The notes under the pieces: generated by a model
What the model saw: only the letters and a program-made list of their open reading frames with translations
Told to the model about the DNA's origin: nothing
The model's database searches: none
Shown: positions 50,569-57,842 of the stretch, piece by piece
Numbering within the stretch: position 1 is the stretch's first letter
Layout of the letters: each line of letters begins with the position of its first letter
Assembly (NCBI GenBank): GCA_026645935.1
Contig: JAPKMP010000009.1
Location: 114,455 to 178,454, forward strand
Length of the DNA stretch: 64,000 bases
Origin: Candidatus Villigracilaceae bacterium
Lineage (GTDB): Bacteria; Chloroflexota; Anaerolineae; Anaerolineales; Villigracilaceae
Direction of reading: 5' to 3'
Position numbers and translations under genes: made by a program

Positions 50569-50574
50569 ATTGTA
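50569..50574 (-). promoter_or_regulatory. -10 box for a leaderless GT39-like mRNA
   Basis: On the minus strand TACAAT is followed by 7 nt and the ATG at 50561. A TTGACA lies only 9 nt further upstream, too close for a normal -35. Confidence 0.5.
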
Positions 50575-50650
50575 ATCGGTTCCTGTCAAGTGAACTGGTT
50601 TATATGTGATTGGGAATTGATGTATGTGCTAAAAAGTCCTTCAACCAGAA

Positions 50651-50659
50651 TGGTATAAT
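50651..50659 (+). promoter_or_regulatory. Extended -10 promoter of yebC
   Basis: TGGTATAAT is a perfect extended -10 element. The gene starts 59 nt after it with a normal Shine-Dalgarno. Confidence 0.6.
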
Positions 50660-50717
50660 TTTTCCGCTCAACCTAAAAAACCCAACCGAAACGGTTATTG
50701 ATTGAAGGAGAACGTGT

Positions 50718-51473
50718 ATGTCCGGTCATTCCAAGTGGTCCACCATCAAACGCAAAAAGGGCGCGGCAGACGCCAAACGCGGCGCGATCTTCACGCGGCT
50801 GGCGCGCGAGATCGTCATCTCGGCTCGTGAAGGCGGCGGCGACCCCGATACCAATTTCCGCCTGCGGCTCGCAGTGGAAAAAGCCCGCTCCGAAAATATG
50901 CCCAAAGACAACATCGAACGCGCCATCAAAAAAGGCACCGGCGAAGACAAGGAAGGGACAGTGTTCGAAGAACTGACCCTCGAAGGCTACGGTCCGCACG
51001 GCTCGGCTTTCATGGTCGCCTGCGTCACCGACAACCGCAACCGCACCATCTCCGACGTCCGCCACGCCTTTAGCAAATCGGGCGGCAACATGGCGGAAGC
51101 GGGCGCGGTCGGCTGGCAGTTCGAGCGCAAATCCTATTTCTCCTTTCCATCCAGCATGCTTTCCTTCGACAAAGCCTTCGAACTCGGCGTCGAAGCCGGC
51201 GCGGACGATGTGGTGGACGGCGGCGAAGAGATCGAAATCTTCGGTCCGGTCGAGTCGTTCAAGACCATCGCCGACGCGCTGCATAAAGCCAAAGTCCAGC
51301 CGCAGGAATCCGGTCTGCGTCTGATCGCCAAACAGGAGATCGAAGTCGGCGTGGAGGAGACTCTCTCCGTGATGAAAGCCATCGAACATCTCGAAGAACT
51401 CGACGACGTGCAGGACGTGTATCACAACGTCAAGATGTCCGATGAAGCCCTTGCGGCGCTCGAAAACGCATAA
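50718..51473 (+). CDS. yebC: YebC/PmpR-family regulator or translation factor
   Basis: The 251-residue protein matches the family along its whole length: MSGHSKWSTIKRKKGAADAKRGAIFTRLAREI at the start, NFRLRLAVEKARSENMPKDNIERAIKKGTG, and YGPHGSAFMVACVTDNRNRT. YebC proteins bind DNA as regulators or help ribosomes pass proline stretches. AAGGAG lies 8 nt before the ATG. It precedes ruvC and ruvA, a common order. Confidence 0.95.
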   Translation: MSGHSKWSTIKRKKGAADAKRGAIFTRLAREIVISAREGGGDPDTNFRLRLAVEKARSENMPKDNIERAIKKGTGEDKEGTVFEELTLEGYGPHGSAFMVACVTDNRNRTISDVRHAFSKSGGNMAEAGAVGWQFERKSYFSFPSSMLSFDKAFELGVEAGADDVVDGGEEIEIFGPVESFKTIADALHKAKVQPQESGLRLIAKQEIEVGVEETLSVMKAIEHLEELDDVQDVYHNVKMSDEALAALENA

Positions 51474-51478
51474 ATTAC

Positions 51479-51505
51479 GTAGGGGCGGGGTTACCCCGCC
51501 CCTAC
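51479..51505. repeat. GTAGGGGCGGGG hairpin repeat
   Basis: GTAGGGGCGGGG and CCCCGCCCCTAC form a perfect 12-bp stem around TTA. Its last three bases (TAC) start the TACAAT box of ruvC. Confidence 0.8.
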
Positions 51506-51508
51506 AAT
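51503..51508 (+). promoter_or_regulatory. -10 box for a leaderless ruvC mRNA
   Basis: TACAAT ends 6 nt before the ATG at 51515, and no Shine-Dalgarno is present. The first half of the box is the end of the palindromic repeat. Confidence 0.5.
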
Positions 51509-51514
51509 ATTTAA

Positions 51515-52003
51515 ATGACCCTCGCCCTCGGAATTGACCCTGGCACCGCCACCACTGGATACGGACTCGTGCGCCTCATGCCCGACGGTGAGCTGGTCGC
51601 TGTTTCCTTTGGGGTGATCACCACGCCGAAAACGGATTCCGCCTCCGCCCGGCTGGAGATTCTTTACAACGAACTAAACAAGTTATTGAAAAAATTCAAA
51701 CCTGAAACCGCCGCTGTCGAAAAATTATTCTTTGCGCGCAACGTCACCACCGGCATCGCGGTCGGACAAGCCCGCGGAGTGGTTCTATTGGCGCTCGAAA
51801 AAGCGGGGATCGAAATCTGCGAGTACAGCCCCAACGAAGTCAAACAAGCCGTGGCGGGATACGGTCACGCCGAGAAACGGCAGGTGCAGGAAATGGTGCG
51901 GACCCTGCTGCAACTTGACAAGATCCCCAAACCCGACGATGCCGCCGACGCCTTGGCGATTGCAATTACGCATTTGAACACAGCGAGATATGATTCAATG
52001 TAG
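51515..52003 (+). CDS. ruvC: Holliday junction endonuclease RuvC
   Basis: The 162-residue nuclease has the first catalytic Asp in LGIDPGTATTGYG, the Glu in AVEKLFF and the C-terminal acidic cluster PDDAADALAIAITH. It cleaves Holliday junctions with RuvAB. RuvA is encoded next; RuvB is not in the window. The TAG stop is formed by the start of a GTAGGGG repeat. Confidence 0.95.
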   Translation: MTLALGIDPGTATTGYGLVRLMPDGELVAVSFGVITTPKTDSASARLEILYNELNKLLKKFKPETAAVEKLFFARNVTTGIAVGQARGVVLLALEKAGIEICEYSPNEVKQAVAGYGHAEKRQVQEMVRTLLQLDKIPKPDDAADALAIAITHLNTARYDSM

Positions 52004-52023
52004 GGGCGGGGTCACCCCCCTAC
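52000..52023. repeat. Imperfect GTAGGGGCGGGG hairpin repeat supplying the ruvC stop
   Basis: GTAGGGGCGGGGT and ACCCCCCTAC pair imperfectly. The TAG at 52001-52003 is the ruvC stop codon. Confidence 0.7.
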
Positions 52024-52037
52024 AAATTGTGTTACGG

Positions 52038-52043
52038 TAAAAT
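52038..52043 (+). promoter_or_regulatory. -10-like box for a leaderless ruvA mRNA
   Basis: TAAAAT ends 6 nt before the ATG at 52050. No Shine-Dalgarno is seen. Confidence 0.45.
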
Positions 52044-52049
52044 AACAGC

Positions 52050-52628
52050 ATGATCGCAACCCTGCGCGGAGAAGTCTCCCAGATCGAAGATAACGCCCTC
52101 ATCGTCGAAGTCGGCGGGGTGGGACTGAGAGTCTTCGTCCCTGCCCCGGTGCGGACCAATGCCAGGGCGGGGGAAATCCTCTTTCTGTTTACCCATCTCA
52201 TCGTCCGGGAAGATGCGCTGACTCTCTATGGATTCGAATCCCAGGCGGATCGCGACCTGTTCAACATCCTGCTCGGCGTGGACGGGGTCGGTCCCAAAGT
52301 GGCATTATCGGTTTTATCCACACTTACACTCGAAACGATTCAACGCGCCATCTTTGCCGATGAAGAAGAACTGCTCGGCAAGGTTCCCGGCGTTGGAAAG
52401 AAAACCGCGCAAAAGATCGCCTTGCATCTCAAAGATAAACTCAAGCCGACTGATGCGCTTGCCAAAGTTGCTGCTCTCGCCGATTACGACAGCGAAGTTC
52501 TCGCCGCACTCACCGCGTTGGGATACTCCGTCGTCGAAGCGCAAGCCGCATTGCAATCAATACCCAAAGACGCGCCTAAAGACGTGGAAGAACGCCTCCG
52601 CCTTGCGTTGCAATACATCGGCGGATAA
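52050..52628 (+). CDS. ruvA: Holliday junction DNA-binding protein RuvA
   Basis: The 192-residue protein has the OB-fold start MIATLRGEVSQIEDNALIVEVGGVG, the helix-hairpin-helix pair LLGVDGVGPKVALSVLS and LLGKVPGVGKKTAQKIALHL, and domain III after a short linker (LAALTALGYSVVEAQAAL). It holds Holliday junctions for RuvB-driven branch migration and RuvC cleavage. Confidence 0.95.
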   Translation: MIATLRGEVSQIEDNALIVEVGGVGLRVFVPAPVRTNARAGEILFLFTHLIVREDALTLYGFESQADRDLFNILLGVDGVGPKVALSVLSTLTLETIQRAIFADEEELLGKVPGVGKKTAQKIALHLKDKLKPTDALAKVAALADYDSEVLAALTALGYSVVEAQAALQSIPKDAPKDVEERLRLALQYIGG

Positions 52629-52672
52629 ACCTCTCCTTAAGTAAGCCTCATATGGGGGACTTTCCTTTCATG

Positions 52673-52678
52673 TATAAT
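52673..52678 (+). promoter_or_regulatory. -10 box for a leaderless C39-like mRNA
   Basis: TATAAT ends 7 nt before the ATG at 52686, and no Shine-Dalgarno is present. Confidence 0.55.
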
Positions 52679-52685
52679 CTTTTTC

Positions 52686-54041
52686 ATGAATCGACTTAAG
52701 AATATCGACAAACGCCTGCTGATCCTTCTCGTCTTCGCGATCGGCGTTGTCATCGCATTCCTCCCGCCTGTCAGAAACCGACTCTCGACCCAATACGAAC
52801 TGATTCGCACGCGCATCATTTACTTCTTCAGACCTCCCAGCGAAGCCGTCTTTGATCCTGGCGGCGATACGAGTCCATTGACCGTCGAAACAGCGATCGG
52901 CACGGTTCGAGCCGAATTTCTTCTGACGTTGACTCCCGAAGCGACCGTCACTCTGAAACCGGGTCCTACTGCAAAACCAACGATCACACCCACGCCCATT
53001 CCCGAAAAAGCGATTCTCCCCGGCGTCGTTTACGTCGACCAACACAACCGCTGGAATTACTGCGGCCCTGCCAACCTCACCATGGCGCTTAACTTCTGGG
53101 GCTGGACTGGCGACCGTGACGATGTCGCCAGGGTCGTCAAGCCCGGCTCGCCCGATACCAAACTCGATTTCATCCAACGCGGCTTGCCCGATAAGAACGT
53201 GATGCCCTATGAACTTGTCGATTTCGTCAACACGCAGACGACGGAATTCCGCGCCCTCTACCGTCACGGCGGAAATATGGACCTGCTCAAACGGCTTATT
53301 GCCGCTGGATTCCCAGTGGTTGTGGAAAAAGGCTATTACGAACGCGATTACACCGGCAAGATCGACTGGCTCGGACATTACCTTTTCACCACCGGTTACG
53401 ATGATTCGCGCGGCGGATTCATCGTGCAGGATGCCTACCTCAAACCAGGCAAAGACCTTCTCAGCAAATACGAAGAGTACCAGGACGGCTGGCGCTCGTT
53501 CAATTATTTGTTCTTTGTGGTCTACCCCGCCAACCGTGAACCGGAAGTGTTGTATCTCCTCGGTCCCTGGGCAGACGAGGCCTGGGCGGCCGCGCACGCG
53601 CTTCAACTTGCCGAAGAAGAGATACAAACACTCGAAGGCAACAATCTCTTCTTTGCCCTTTTCAATAAAGGCACGAGTCACGTCGTCTTGAATCAATACT
53701 CCGACGCCGCGCTCGCTTACGATGATGCCTTCCGCCAATACTCCAACTGGGACACCGCCAAAGGCAACCGCCCCTTCCGCATGATGTGGTATCAAACGGG
53801 TCCCTACTTCGCCTATTACTACTCGGGCCGTTATCAAGATGTCATCGACCTCGCCACAACTACGCTGACAAAAACCATCTCCACGCCCACTCTCGAAGAA
53901 TCCCTGCTTTGGCGCGGGCGCGCCAATTACATGATCGGCGACACGAACGCCGCCGTGAAAGATTATCGCGCCGCGTTGCAAATTCACACGAATTGGTATC
54001 CCGCCGTGCAGGCATTGCAGGAATTGGGGTTGCAGCCGTAA
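52686..54041 (+). CDS. Membrane-anchored C39-like cysteine peptidase domain with TPR-like tail
   Basis: The 451-residue product has an N-terminal helix (about residues 10-28), a Thr/Pro-rich linker and a papain-like C39 domain. The Cys lies in RWNYCGPANLTMALNFWG near residue 125 and the His in LGHYLFTTGYDD near residue 235. From about residue 290 the sequence becomes helical repeats of TPR type (ALFNKGTSHVVLNQYSDAALAYDDAF, LLWRGRANYMIGDTNAAVKDYRAAL). It likely acts outside the membrane on peptides or as a binding protein. A TATAAT box 7 nt before the ATG suggests a leaderless mRNA. Confidence 0.8.
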   Translation: MNRLKNIDKRLLILLVFAIGVVIAFLPPVRNRLSTQYELIRTRIIYFFRPPSEAVFDPGGDTSPLTVETAIGTVRAEFLLTLTPEATVTLKPGPTAKPTITPTPIPEKAILPGVVYVDQHNRWNYCGPANLTMALNFWGWTGDRDDVARVVKPGSPDTKLDFIQRGLPDKNVMPYELVDFVNTQTTEFRALYRHGGNMDLLKRLIAAGFPVVVEKGYYERDYTGKIDWLGHYLFTTGYDDSRGGFIVQDAYLKPGKDLLSKYEEYQDGWRSFNYLFFVVYPANREPEVLYLLGPWADEAWAAAHALQLAEEEIQTLEGNNLFFALFNKGTSHVVLNQYSDAALAYDDAFRQYSNWDTAKGNRPFRMMWYQTGPYFAYYYSGRYQDVIDLATTTLTKTISTPTLEESLLWRGRANYMIGDTNAAVKDYRAALQIHTNWYPAVQALQELGLQP

Positions 54042-54044
54042 TCT

Positions 54045-55103
54045 ATGGGCGAGAAACCGACACCTGTCCAAACCGTTCTTATCATTGGCCTGGCTCTTGC
54101 ATTTCTCGCCCTTTGCTCGTTGATTTTCTATTCGATCATTGTCGTCGCCAATGAGCCGGTGAATGGGATACCCACGCCCGAACTGGACTCTACCCTTATT
54201 CCCTCTCCCACCGCCGGAACCTTGATCCTCCCCACAGACTCTGCCGCGCCTCTCCCCACCCTGACGCTGACCCTTCAACCCGAGTTTATCCCCACACCTA
54301 TTCCATCCTTCAACGACAGCCCGCCGCCGATCGGGAAGATCGCTTTCGCCTGCTACGTCAAGCAAATCGACCAGATATGTCTGCTCAACGCGGATGGCAG
54401 CGGCCGCACACAGTTGACGGATCTCAAAGCGACCGCCTTCTATCCCTCCATCTCGCCGGATGGAAATACGATCTATTTTTCATCGCGAGATACCGGAACG
54501 TTCGAAATCTACTCGATTGACATCAATGGGAACAACCTGCAAAAGCTAACCAGTAACATCGGCGCGCTCTACGCCCCCGAACTTTCTCCCACCGGCGAGT
54601 GGATCATATTCACCAAACACGGGAACGGCCTCTGGCTGATGAAACCTGATGGCTCCAATCCGCATCCGCTGACAAACAAGGACGATATCGATCCCTCCTG
54701 GTCACCTGACGGCTCGATGATCTCATTTGCTTCTTCCCGGGCAGGCGCGCGTCAATTATTTGTCATGAACGCCGACGGCTCGGATGTTCGCCAGGTGACG
54801 GATCTGAACAACATGGGTGGGCGCAACACCTGGTCTCCGGATGGGACGCGCCTCGCATTCTACCGCGGTCCGCAAGGCGACAGAAACATCTACATCATCA
54901 ATGTGGACGGCACCGGCCTGGTCAAACTCACCAACGGAGGCGACAACCTCGGTCCCTCCTGGTCGCCGGACGGCAACTGGATCGTCTTCACCTCCTTCCG
55001 CGACGGCAACAACGATCTCTATATCATCCACCCCGATGGCACGGGTTTAACTCGTCTCACGAATAGTCCCATCTCTGATTGGCAGCCGAGGTGGGGGAAG
55101 TGA
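54045..55103 (+). CDS. Membrane-anchored PD40 beta-propeller protein
   Basis: The 352-residue protein has one N-terminal helix (about residues 9-35), a Thr/Pro linker and a six-bladed TolB-like propeller with repeats such as PSISPDGNTIYFSS, DPSWSPDGSMISFASS, NTWSPDGTRLAFY and GPSWSPDGNWIVFTS. It starts 3 nt after the C39-like gene stop and should be made with it. A scaffold or sensor outside the membrane is likely; no enzyme motif is seen. Confidence 0.8.
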   Translation: MGEKPTPVQTVLIIGLALAFLALCSLIFYSIIVVANEPVNGIPTPELDSTLIPSPTAGTLILPTDSAAPLPTLTLTLQPEFIPTPIPSFNDSPPPIGKIAFACYVKQIDQICLLNADGSGRTQLTDLKATAFYPSISPDGNTIYFSSRDTGTFEIYSIDINGNNLQKLTSNIGALYAPELSPTGEWIIFTKHGNGLWLMKPDGSNPHPLTNKDDIDPSWSPDGSMISFASSRAGARQLFVMNADGSDVRQVTDLNNMGGRNTWSPDGTRLAFYRGPQGDRNIYIINVDGTGLVKLTNGGDNLGPSWSPDGNWIVFTSFRDGNNDLYIIHPDGTGLTRLTNSPISDWQPRWGK

Positions 55104-55143
55104 TGGCGGATCGACGGGAGATGCAACAGGTCGAAGTTTCCCC

Positions 55144-55172
55144 TTGACGCAATCGCCTCGCGCGCATAGAAT
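55144..55172 (+). promoter_or_regulatory. Promoter of the aromatic amino acid operon
   Basis: TTGACG (55144-55149) and TAGAAT (55167-55172) are spaced by exactly 17 nt. The expected start point (about 55179) is only a few bases before the leader ATG. Confidence 0.75.
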
Positions 55173-55182
55173 AGCGCTCAAC

Positions 55183-55260
55183 ATGCTTAAGTCTGCGCGC
55201 TGGTATGGCTTTTACTTTTATTTCGGTTTCCGGAACCCGGTTGCCGGTGGCGGCGCTTAA
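55183..55260 (+). CDS. Aromatic-rich leader peptide of the aro operon attenuator
   Basis: A 25-codon frame begins at ATG 55183 and ends at TAA 55260. Codons 7-16 read Trp-Tyr-Gly-Phe-Tyr-Phe-Tyr-Phe-Gly-Phe, so eight of ten are aromatic, with all three aromatic amino acids present. The rest is Gly/Ala-rich. A good promoter lies just upstream, a strong intrinsic terminator 30 nt downstream and an operon for chorismate, Phe and Tyr synthesis beyond. This matches the design of amino acid operon attenuators such as pheL and trpL, where ribosome stalling on scarce codons prevents the terminator. No Shine-Dalgarno is visible, so initiation would be nearly leaderless. The antiterminator fold was not proven by eye. 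Confidence 0.75.
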   Translation: MLKSARWYGFYFYFGFRNPVAGGGA

Positions 55261-55289
55261 GTAGACAGAGAATATAAATCTGGATGCAA

Positions 55290-55325
55290 AAAGAGCGAGA
55301 CCACGCGGTCTCGCTCTTTTATTTT
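55290..55325 (+). terminator. Attenuator terminator of the aro operon
   Basis: AAAGAGCGAGACC (55290-55302) and GGTCTCGCTCTTT (55307-55319) form a perfect 13-bp stem around ACGC, followed by T-ATTTTAT. It lies between the leader peptide and aroH, so it should limit operon transcription unless overridden. Confidence 0.85.
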
Positions 55326-55388
55326 ATCCCTCACCCGCCTTCGGCCCCCCGCTTCTTTATGGGAGAGGGGATGGGGGTGAGGGCGAAT
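55326..55388. repeat. CCCTCACCC/GGGTGAGGG repeat (family C)
   Basis: ATCCCTCACCCGCC and GGGGGTGAGGGCGA pair at the ends, with GCTTC/GGGAGAGGGG inner words like those at 34078 and 36256. It lies between the attenuator terminator and the aroH Shine-Dalgarno. Confidence 0.65.
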
Positions 55389-55401
55389 CTAGGAGAATAT
55401 T

Positions 55402-55773
55402 ATGCCCATTCGCGGAATCCGCGGCGCGATCACTGTCCCAGCCGACAACCCCGACTTGATCCTCGAAGCCACTCGCGAGGTGCTCGAAGCGATCCTGAGC
55501 GCAAACGAGTCGATGCGCCCAGAAGATGTCGGGAGCGCCATCTTCACTGTCACTGAAGACCTGAACTCCACATTCCCTGCGCAAGCTGCCCGCGAGATGG
55601 GCTGGGGACTTGTCCCGATGATCTGCGCGCGCGAGATCCCTGTGCCGGCCAGTCTGCCGCGCGTCATCCGTGTATTGGTTCATTGGAATACGGAAATACC
55701 GCAGGACAAGATCGCGCATGTCTATCTGCGCGATGCCGTAAAGTTAAGACCCGATCTGGTGGCGGCGCAGTAA
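55402..55773 (+). CDS. aroH: Chorismate mutase, AroH type
   Basis: The 123-residue protein matches the trimeric Bacillus-type chorismate mutase. The known active-site residues of that enzyme fall at the same numbers here: Arg7, Cys75, Glu78, Arg90 and Tyr108. It turns chorismate into prephenate, the branch point to Phe and Tyr. AGGAG lies 9 nt before the ATG. It is the first structural gene after the attenuator. Confidence 0.95.
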   Translation: MPIRGIRGAITVPADNPDLILEATREVLEAILSANESMRPEDVGSAIFTVTEDLNSTFPAQAAREMGWGLVPMICAREIPVPASLPRVIRVLVHWNTEIPQDKIAHVYLRDAVKLRPDLVAAQ

Positions 55774-55852
55774 TATTAATCCCAATGGTCGAGTTGTCCG
55801 AGTAGAATAACGAAGGCGAATGAATACCAGCGGAATAATCAGGAGAAGAACC

Positions 55853-56899
55853 ATGATCATTGTAATGAAGCCACACTACACACCTCAACAATTGGAGGAG
55901 GTCGTGAACGCGATCAAAAAGCACGGGCTGACTCCGCACATCACACACGGGGTCGAGACTGCCATCGTCGCCGCGGTGGGCGAGTTTCATATCCCCTCTT
56001 TGGACCCGTTCGAAGTGCTCGATGGAGTTGAATCCGTGAAGCGCATATCCCAGCCTTTCAAGCTCGGCTCGCGCCAGGCGCACCCCGAAAATTCGGTCTT
56101 CCCGATAGACGGTTTCAACATCGGGGGCGAGGATATCGTCCTCATTGCGGGACCATGTTCGGTGGAGAGTCGCTCCCAGATTCTGGAAACAGCCCAGGCG
56201 GTGAGAGAAGCGGGCGCGAATGCGCTTCGAGGCGGGGTCTTCAAGCCGCGCACATCGCCGTATTCATTCCAGGGACTAGGCGAGGAGGGCCTCGAATATC
56301 TCGCCGAAGCGCGCGATAAGACGGGCATGCCGATGGTCGTCGAGATCATGTCGCAGGTTCAGCTCGATCTCATGTTGAAGTATGTGGATGTATTTCAGGT
56401 CGGCGCGCGCAATATGCAAAACTTCAACCTGCTTCGCATGCTGGGCGAAACGCGCAAAACGATACTGCTCAAACGCGGCCTTTCCGCGACCATAGAGGAA
56501 CTGCTCATGTCTGCCGAATACCTGCTCGCAGGGGGGAACAAACAGGTCATCTTGTGCGAGCGCGGCATCCGCACCTTTGAGACCTCCACGCGCAACACCA
56601 CCGACATTAATGCGATCCCTGTGCTCAAGCAGCTTACCCATCTGCCTGTGATTCTCGACCCGTCACATGCAACGGGTCATGTGGACTTTGTTCCGGCAAT
56701 CGCACGCGCCGCCATTGCCGCAGGCGCCGATGGACTCATCATTGAAGTTCATCCCGATCCCGCGCATGCTGCTTCAGACGGCAAGCAATCCCTCAAACCG
56801 GAAAAATTCGCCGAGATGGTGAAGCAGATAAAAGCCATTGCCGAGGTGATGGGGCGCCGCATCGCGCCGGTTGCAAAACCTGTGACCACAGGCTGGTGA
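55853..56899 (+). CDS. aroF: DAHP synthase with N-terminal regulatory (ferredoxin-like) domain
   Basis: The 348-residue enzyme has an N-terminal domain of about 75 residues (MIIVMKPHYTPQQLEEVVNAI) typical of feedback-regulated type I-beta DAHP synthases. A barrel follows with GPCSVESRSQI, GGVFKPRTSPYSFQGLG, KRGLSATIEE and DPSHATGH. It joins PEP and erythrose 4-phosphate, the first step of the pathway. AGGAG lies 7 nt before ATG 55853; an in-frame ATG at 55820 lacks a site. The N-terminal domain usually senses Tyr or Phe, so the operon may be controlled at both enzyme and RNA level. Confidence 0.95.
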   Translation: MIIVMKPHYTPQQLEEVVNAIKKHGLTPHITHGVETAIVAAVGEFHIPSLDPFEVLDGVESVKRISQPFKLGSRQAHPENSVFPIDGFNIGGEDIVLIAGPCSVESRSQILETAQAVREAGANALRGGVFKPRTSPYSFQGLGEEGLEYLAEARDKTGMPMVVEIMSQVQLDLMLKYVDVFQVGARNMQNFNLLRMLGETRKTILLKRGLSATIEELLMSAEYLLAGGNKQVILCERGIRTFETSTRNTTDINAIPVLKQLTHLPVILDPSHATGHVDFVPAIARAAIAAGADGLIIEVHPDPAHAASDGKQSLKPEKFAEMVKQIKAIAEVMGRRIAPVAKPVTTGW

Positions 56900-56902
56900 A
56901 TC

Positions 56903-57787
56903 ATGGAGGATGGCTTTTCGATCAAAGAGGCAACCATTGGGATCATTGGATTGGGACTCATGGGCGGCTCGCTTGCGATGAGTCTTAAAGGGAAGTGCGC
57001 CTGCATTATTGGATTTGACGCGCAACTTCCTACGCTCGAACTTGCTCTTTCCAAAGGGATCATCGACCACGCCGGGTCTTTATCTTCCGCCGATCGAGCA
57101 GCGGCGCAGACCGTCTCGTATCGAGGCAAGCAGATGGATATCCTGATCCTTGCGACTCCGGTTCCAGCAATTCTCAGCATTCTTCAGCAATTGCCATCTT
57201 TCATCTCACAACCCTGCATCGTCATGGACATCGGCTCGGCCAAACGCGATATTCTACAAGCCATGGATTCCCTGCCCGAATACTTCGACCCCATCGGCGG
57301 ACATCCCATCTGCGGAAAAGAGAATCTCGGAATCGAAAACGCCGATAAAGACTTGTATCAGAAAGCCCCGTTCATTCTCACGCCATTGGACCGCACCACT
57401 CGGCGCGCAAGATCTGCGGTTAGAAAAATGATATCAACCATCGGCGCTTCCTGCATCGAGATGACCGCCGGGGAACATGATAAAGTTTTCGCGGCAACAA
57501 GCCATCTTCCATTTTTAATTTCATCGGCTCTCGCGCACTCCACGCCGAAAGAGTTTTCCCCTTTCATTGGGCCCGGTTTTCGCTCGACATCGCGCCTTGC
57601 GGGAACCCCCTCTCTTATGATGATGGGAATCCTGAAATCGAATCGGGATAACGTGTTGCGCGCCATCCAGGCTTTTCGCAATTCGTTGAATGACATGGAA
57701 TCTGCATTGGAGCACGAAAACTTCAATGAATTGGAATATTTGCTCGACCAGTCCCGATCCAGTTATCAAACAATGGTAAACACATGA
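56903..57787 (+). CDS. tyrA: Prephenate (or arogenate) dehydrogenase
   Basis: The 294-residue enzyme has the NAD-binding start IGIIGLGLMGGSLAMSLKG, the DIGSAKRDI strand and the active-site His in GGHPICGKENLGIENA. A second conserved His stands in AATSHLPFL. It oxidises prephenate toward tyrosine. It starts 3 nt after aroF. No ACT domain follows, so feedback control by Tyr may be weak. Confidence 0.93.
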   Translation: MEDGFSIKEATIGIIGLGLMGGSLAMSLKGKCACIIGFDAQLPTLELALSKGIIDHAGSLSSADRAAAQTVSYRGKQMDILILATPVPAILSILQQLPSFISQPCIVMDIGSAKRDILQAMDSLPEYFDPIGGHPICGKENLGIENADKDLYQKAPFILTPLDRTTRRARSAVRKMISTIGASCIEMTAGEHDKVFAATSHLPFLISSALAHSTPKEFSPFIGPGFRSTSRLAGTPSLMMMGILKSNRDNVLRAIQAFRNSLNDMESALEHENFNELEYLLDQSRSSYQTMVNT

Positions 57788-57842
57788 ACACTTGCGCAGA
57801 AGGCAAAACTCCAGAATCCACCCTCTGATTTTCTAATTCTTC

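Noticed and set aside
52668..54365. 565-residue open frame on the minus strand opposite the C39-like gene
   Set aside because: It has no recognisable domain, runs antisense to a gene with clear motifs and follows the codon bias of the + strand; it is a shadow frame.
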